A DNA stretch of 25,708 bases from Flammeovirgaceae bacterium UBA1842 (GTDB lineage: Bacteria > Bacteroidota > Bacteroidia > Cytophagales > Cyclobacteriaceae). This document shows, in pieces, positions 24,901-25,708 of this stretch. The notes under the pieces are model-generated. The model saw only the letters and a program-made list of their open reading frames with translations. It was not told the DNA's origin and did not search any database. Position numbers and translations under genes: made by a program. Location: positions 1 to 25,708 of the forward strand of contig DDIU01000037.1 in NCBI GenBank assembly GCA_002338655.1, given 5' to 3'. How positions within the stretch are numbered: the first letter of the stretch is position 1; every line of letters starts with the position of its first letter.

Positions 24901-25708
24901 TTAAGAGAAAATAACCCACCTGATGCCCCTACAGATCTTTCAGCCATTTTACTCAACAACCAACATATACAGTTAAAATGGAAAGACAATTCTAGTAATG
25001 AACGTGAATTTATAGTTGAAAGATCAAAAGGAAATAATACCACCTTTCAGGAAATAACTAGCATTCCATTAAATAATGTCAATTTTGAAGACGGAACTTT
25101 AACTGAACTTGATACCTATTTCTATAGAGTCAAAGCTTCAAATATGGCTGGAAATTCCAGCTATTCAAACGAAATAAGTATATCTAACATTCCACCCTCT
25201 CCTGAAACTCCAACTGACCTAACTGCAGTTCTCTTAATCAATGGACATATAGAATTAAAATGGAAAGACAATGCTAACAATGAAACAGGGTATATTGTTG
25301 AACGGTCAAAAGCGGATAACGCCAACTTTCAGGAAGTGAGCAGCCTGCCTTCTAATAGTGTAAGTTTTGAAGATTCAACTCTAACCGAATTGGATACCTA
25401 CTTCTATAGGGTTAAAGCTGTCAATGCTGGTGGCTATTCGGATTTAAGTAATGAAATCAGTATTTCTAACATTCCCCCTCCCCCTGTTGCACCTACAGAT
25501 CTTTCAGCCGTTTTACTTAGCAACCAACATATTGAATTAAAATGGAAAGACAATGCTAACAATGAAACAGGGTATATTGTTGAACGGTCAAAAGCGGATA
25601 ACGCCAACTTTCAGGAAGTGAGCAGCCTGCCTTCTAATAGTGTAAGTTTTGAAGATTCAACTCTAACCGAATTGGATACCTACTTCTATAGGGTTAAAGC
25701 TGTCAATG
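21949..25708 (+). CDS. Secreted reprolysin-like metzincin metalloprotease, multidomain (3' end beyond window)
   Basis: The frame runs open from ATG 21949 to the window edge (1253 residues seen). A signal peptide (KINNLVLIFLLFGVSAFAQ) precedes a prodomain (to about 175) and a reprolysin-like catalytic domain. That domain has the zinc motif HEIGHQFGANH at residues 334-344 (His334, His338, His344; catalytic Glu335). The expected Met-turn reads TILAYAGIC with Leu373 in place of Met. Next come a PKD/Ig-like domain (about 419-540, PPVVDAGEGG... SGSDPDGHDLTFSWEQ), further beta domains and an Fn3-like domain (LSPSNGQVDVSLYPVLSW). A proprotein-convertase P domain follows (about 848-984, INGTWTLSITDNFNQDGGQLLGWSLEV). 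From about 989 come Fn3 repeats of exactly 94 residues (PTDLSA... LKWKDN... YFYRVKA). The C-terminus, where a T9SS sorting domain would be expected, is not in the window. It is cotranscribed with the propeptide-like lipoprotein. Confidence 0.9.
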   Translation, partial: MKINNLVLIFLLFGVSAFAQKNGSTSYWSEHKSETSSRMTMDIPTKESKLYDLDYAALAHKLTQARSSTTTLEVPMANNSFETFQLKPSVVMSPKLAAKYPNIKTYEAVNADGSISGRFDITPKGFHGMLFTTEGTVYIDPINLNNRNVYQCYYKKDYLPYAKSGTENDQLMSIDNKVDPMTAGKKSIKLRSSGTELRTYRLAITTTGEYTAYHGGTVPDALAAIVTTMNRVNGIYEREVSIRMVLIDNTDDLIYTDAATDPYTNNSASSYIDEVQANIDAIIGNANYDIGHGFSTGAGGLAGPGPCMTGRKATGVTGTSNPIGDPYDVDYVAHEIGHQFGANHTFNGSSGSCSGGNRNASTAYEPGSGTTILAYAGICSPQNIQNNSDPYFHTASYDEILAYSVDGAGNGCASITSTGNNPPVVDAGEGGFTIPINTPFKLTGSGSDPDGHDLTFSWEQFDLGPAGDPNSPTGNAPLFRSFAPKTDSSRYFPDLNDIVNNTQTMGELLPSYARSMTFRLTARDNQNGGGGVDYDQLSFDVTDQAGPFLVSSFNTDTTLYAQTNVDISWDVANTDQSPVNCQFVNILLSEDGGFTYPHIIKSNTPNDGFETILLPNVVSTSARIMIKAADNVFFDINNANINIETPAVPDFSIAAADEFLQVCAPNQGTTEVTIGSILGFSNDVTLEVEGLLDGLSATFSVNPVTPGNSSTLQINDTNLGANGTYQLTIKATENGNSKSVSLRLDVYDEAVETIELLSPSNGQVDVSLYPVLSWTGLVGSNQYDIDLATDVTFSTIIQSQSNSTLNEFSPSRLIAGTEYFWRVRATNICAVTDYSIGSFTTATPQIYASTDVPINISSSGSATFTSLLDITETGLITDLNVINLNGTHSYISDLTVSLTSPMGTKVTLFDQICGSQNDFDLNFDQQSPNSTIPCPPTDNGFYQPSGNLSDFNGEEINGTWTLSITDNFNQDGGQLLGWSLEVVLLRENNPPDAPTDLSAILLNNQHIQLKWKDNSSNEREFIVERSKGNNTTFQEITSIPLNNVNFEDGTLTELDTYFYRVKASNMAGNSSYSNEISISNIPPSPETPTDLTAVLLINGHIELKWKDNANNETGYIVERSKADNANFQEVSSLPSNSVSFEDSTLTELDTYFYRVKAVNAGGYSDLSNEISISNIPPPPVAPTDLSAVLLSNQHIELKWKDNANNETGYIVERSKADNANFQEVSSLPSNSVSFEDSTLTELDTYFYRVKAVN
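25252..25708 (+). repeat. Tandem Fn3-coding repeat with 175 identical bases
   Basis: Bases 25252-25426 and 25534-25708 are identical over all 175 positions read, at a spacing of 282 bases (94 codons). The identity runs into the window edge, so the repeat is longer. A third, diverged unit lies 282 bases upstream (WKDN codons at 24979). Identity at silent positions points to recent duplication or gene conversion. Confidence 0.9.

Noticed and set aside
24979..25708. CRISPR-like or intergenic tandem repeat
   Set aside because: The repeats are in frame, 94 codons long and encode Fn3 domains within a single open frame.

Overview
The window looks like a chromosomal segment from a gliding-type marine or soil Bacteroidota, most likely order Cytophagales. 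The reasons are: AT-rich DNA with almost no Shine-Dalgarno sequences; promoters of the TTG-N19-21-TAnnTTTG type; a C-terminal type IX secretion (T9SS) sorting domain; Asp-box/VPS10-like, PKD, fibronectin III and P-domain modules on large secreted proteins; a stand-alone PaaN; a TPR-fused histidine kinase; and several GC-rich intergenic palindromes. No rRNA, tRNA, CRISPR array, transposase or phage gene was seen.

Layout. 1-67 holds the 5' end of a minus-strand gene resembling DUF559 endonucleases. It is followed by a gene-free stretch with two GC-rich hairpins. 385-2078 (+) encodes a heme-binding-type lipoprotein (CxxCH), a DUF1851/Tdi1-like protein and a secreted protein of unknown function. 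2121-5349 (-) encodes a scramblase-like protein, a SIMPL-domain protein and the PaaN aldehyde dehydrogenase. 5481-9638 (+) is a large subtilisin-like protease with a T9SS tail. After a 385-base gene-free gap come cinA and a 2-oxo acid dehydrogenase E2 gene (10024-12637), then a small membrane protein. An ArsC/Spx-like gene (-) is divergent from a ParA-like ATPase, which overlaps a small partner gene. A PLP transsulfuration enzyme (+) converges on a TPR histidine kinase (-). A 1042-residue Asp-box protein and a two-gene cassette (21471 to the window end) complete the window.

How the genes may work together. Housekeeping metabolism (CinA, E2, transsulfuration enzyme, PaaN) alternates with envelope and secreted proteins. 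The most interesting unit is the last cassette. A small lipoprotein (21471-21962) is a clear paralogue of the propeptide of the metzincin-type metalloprotease that follows it, and the two genes overlap by 14 bases. A perfect 13-bp inverted repeat runs up to and includes the first base of the lipoprotein's start codon. This suggests a membrane-anchored, propeptide-derived inhibitor or chaperone made together with its protease. The protease has Leu where metzincins usually have the Met-turn methionine. It carries tandem Fn3 units, two of which share 175 identical bases. The second notable unit is the ParA-like ATPase and its overlapping small partner, which could be a cargo-positioning pair.
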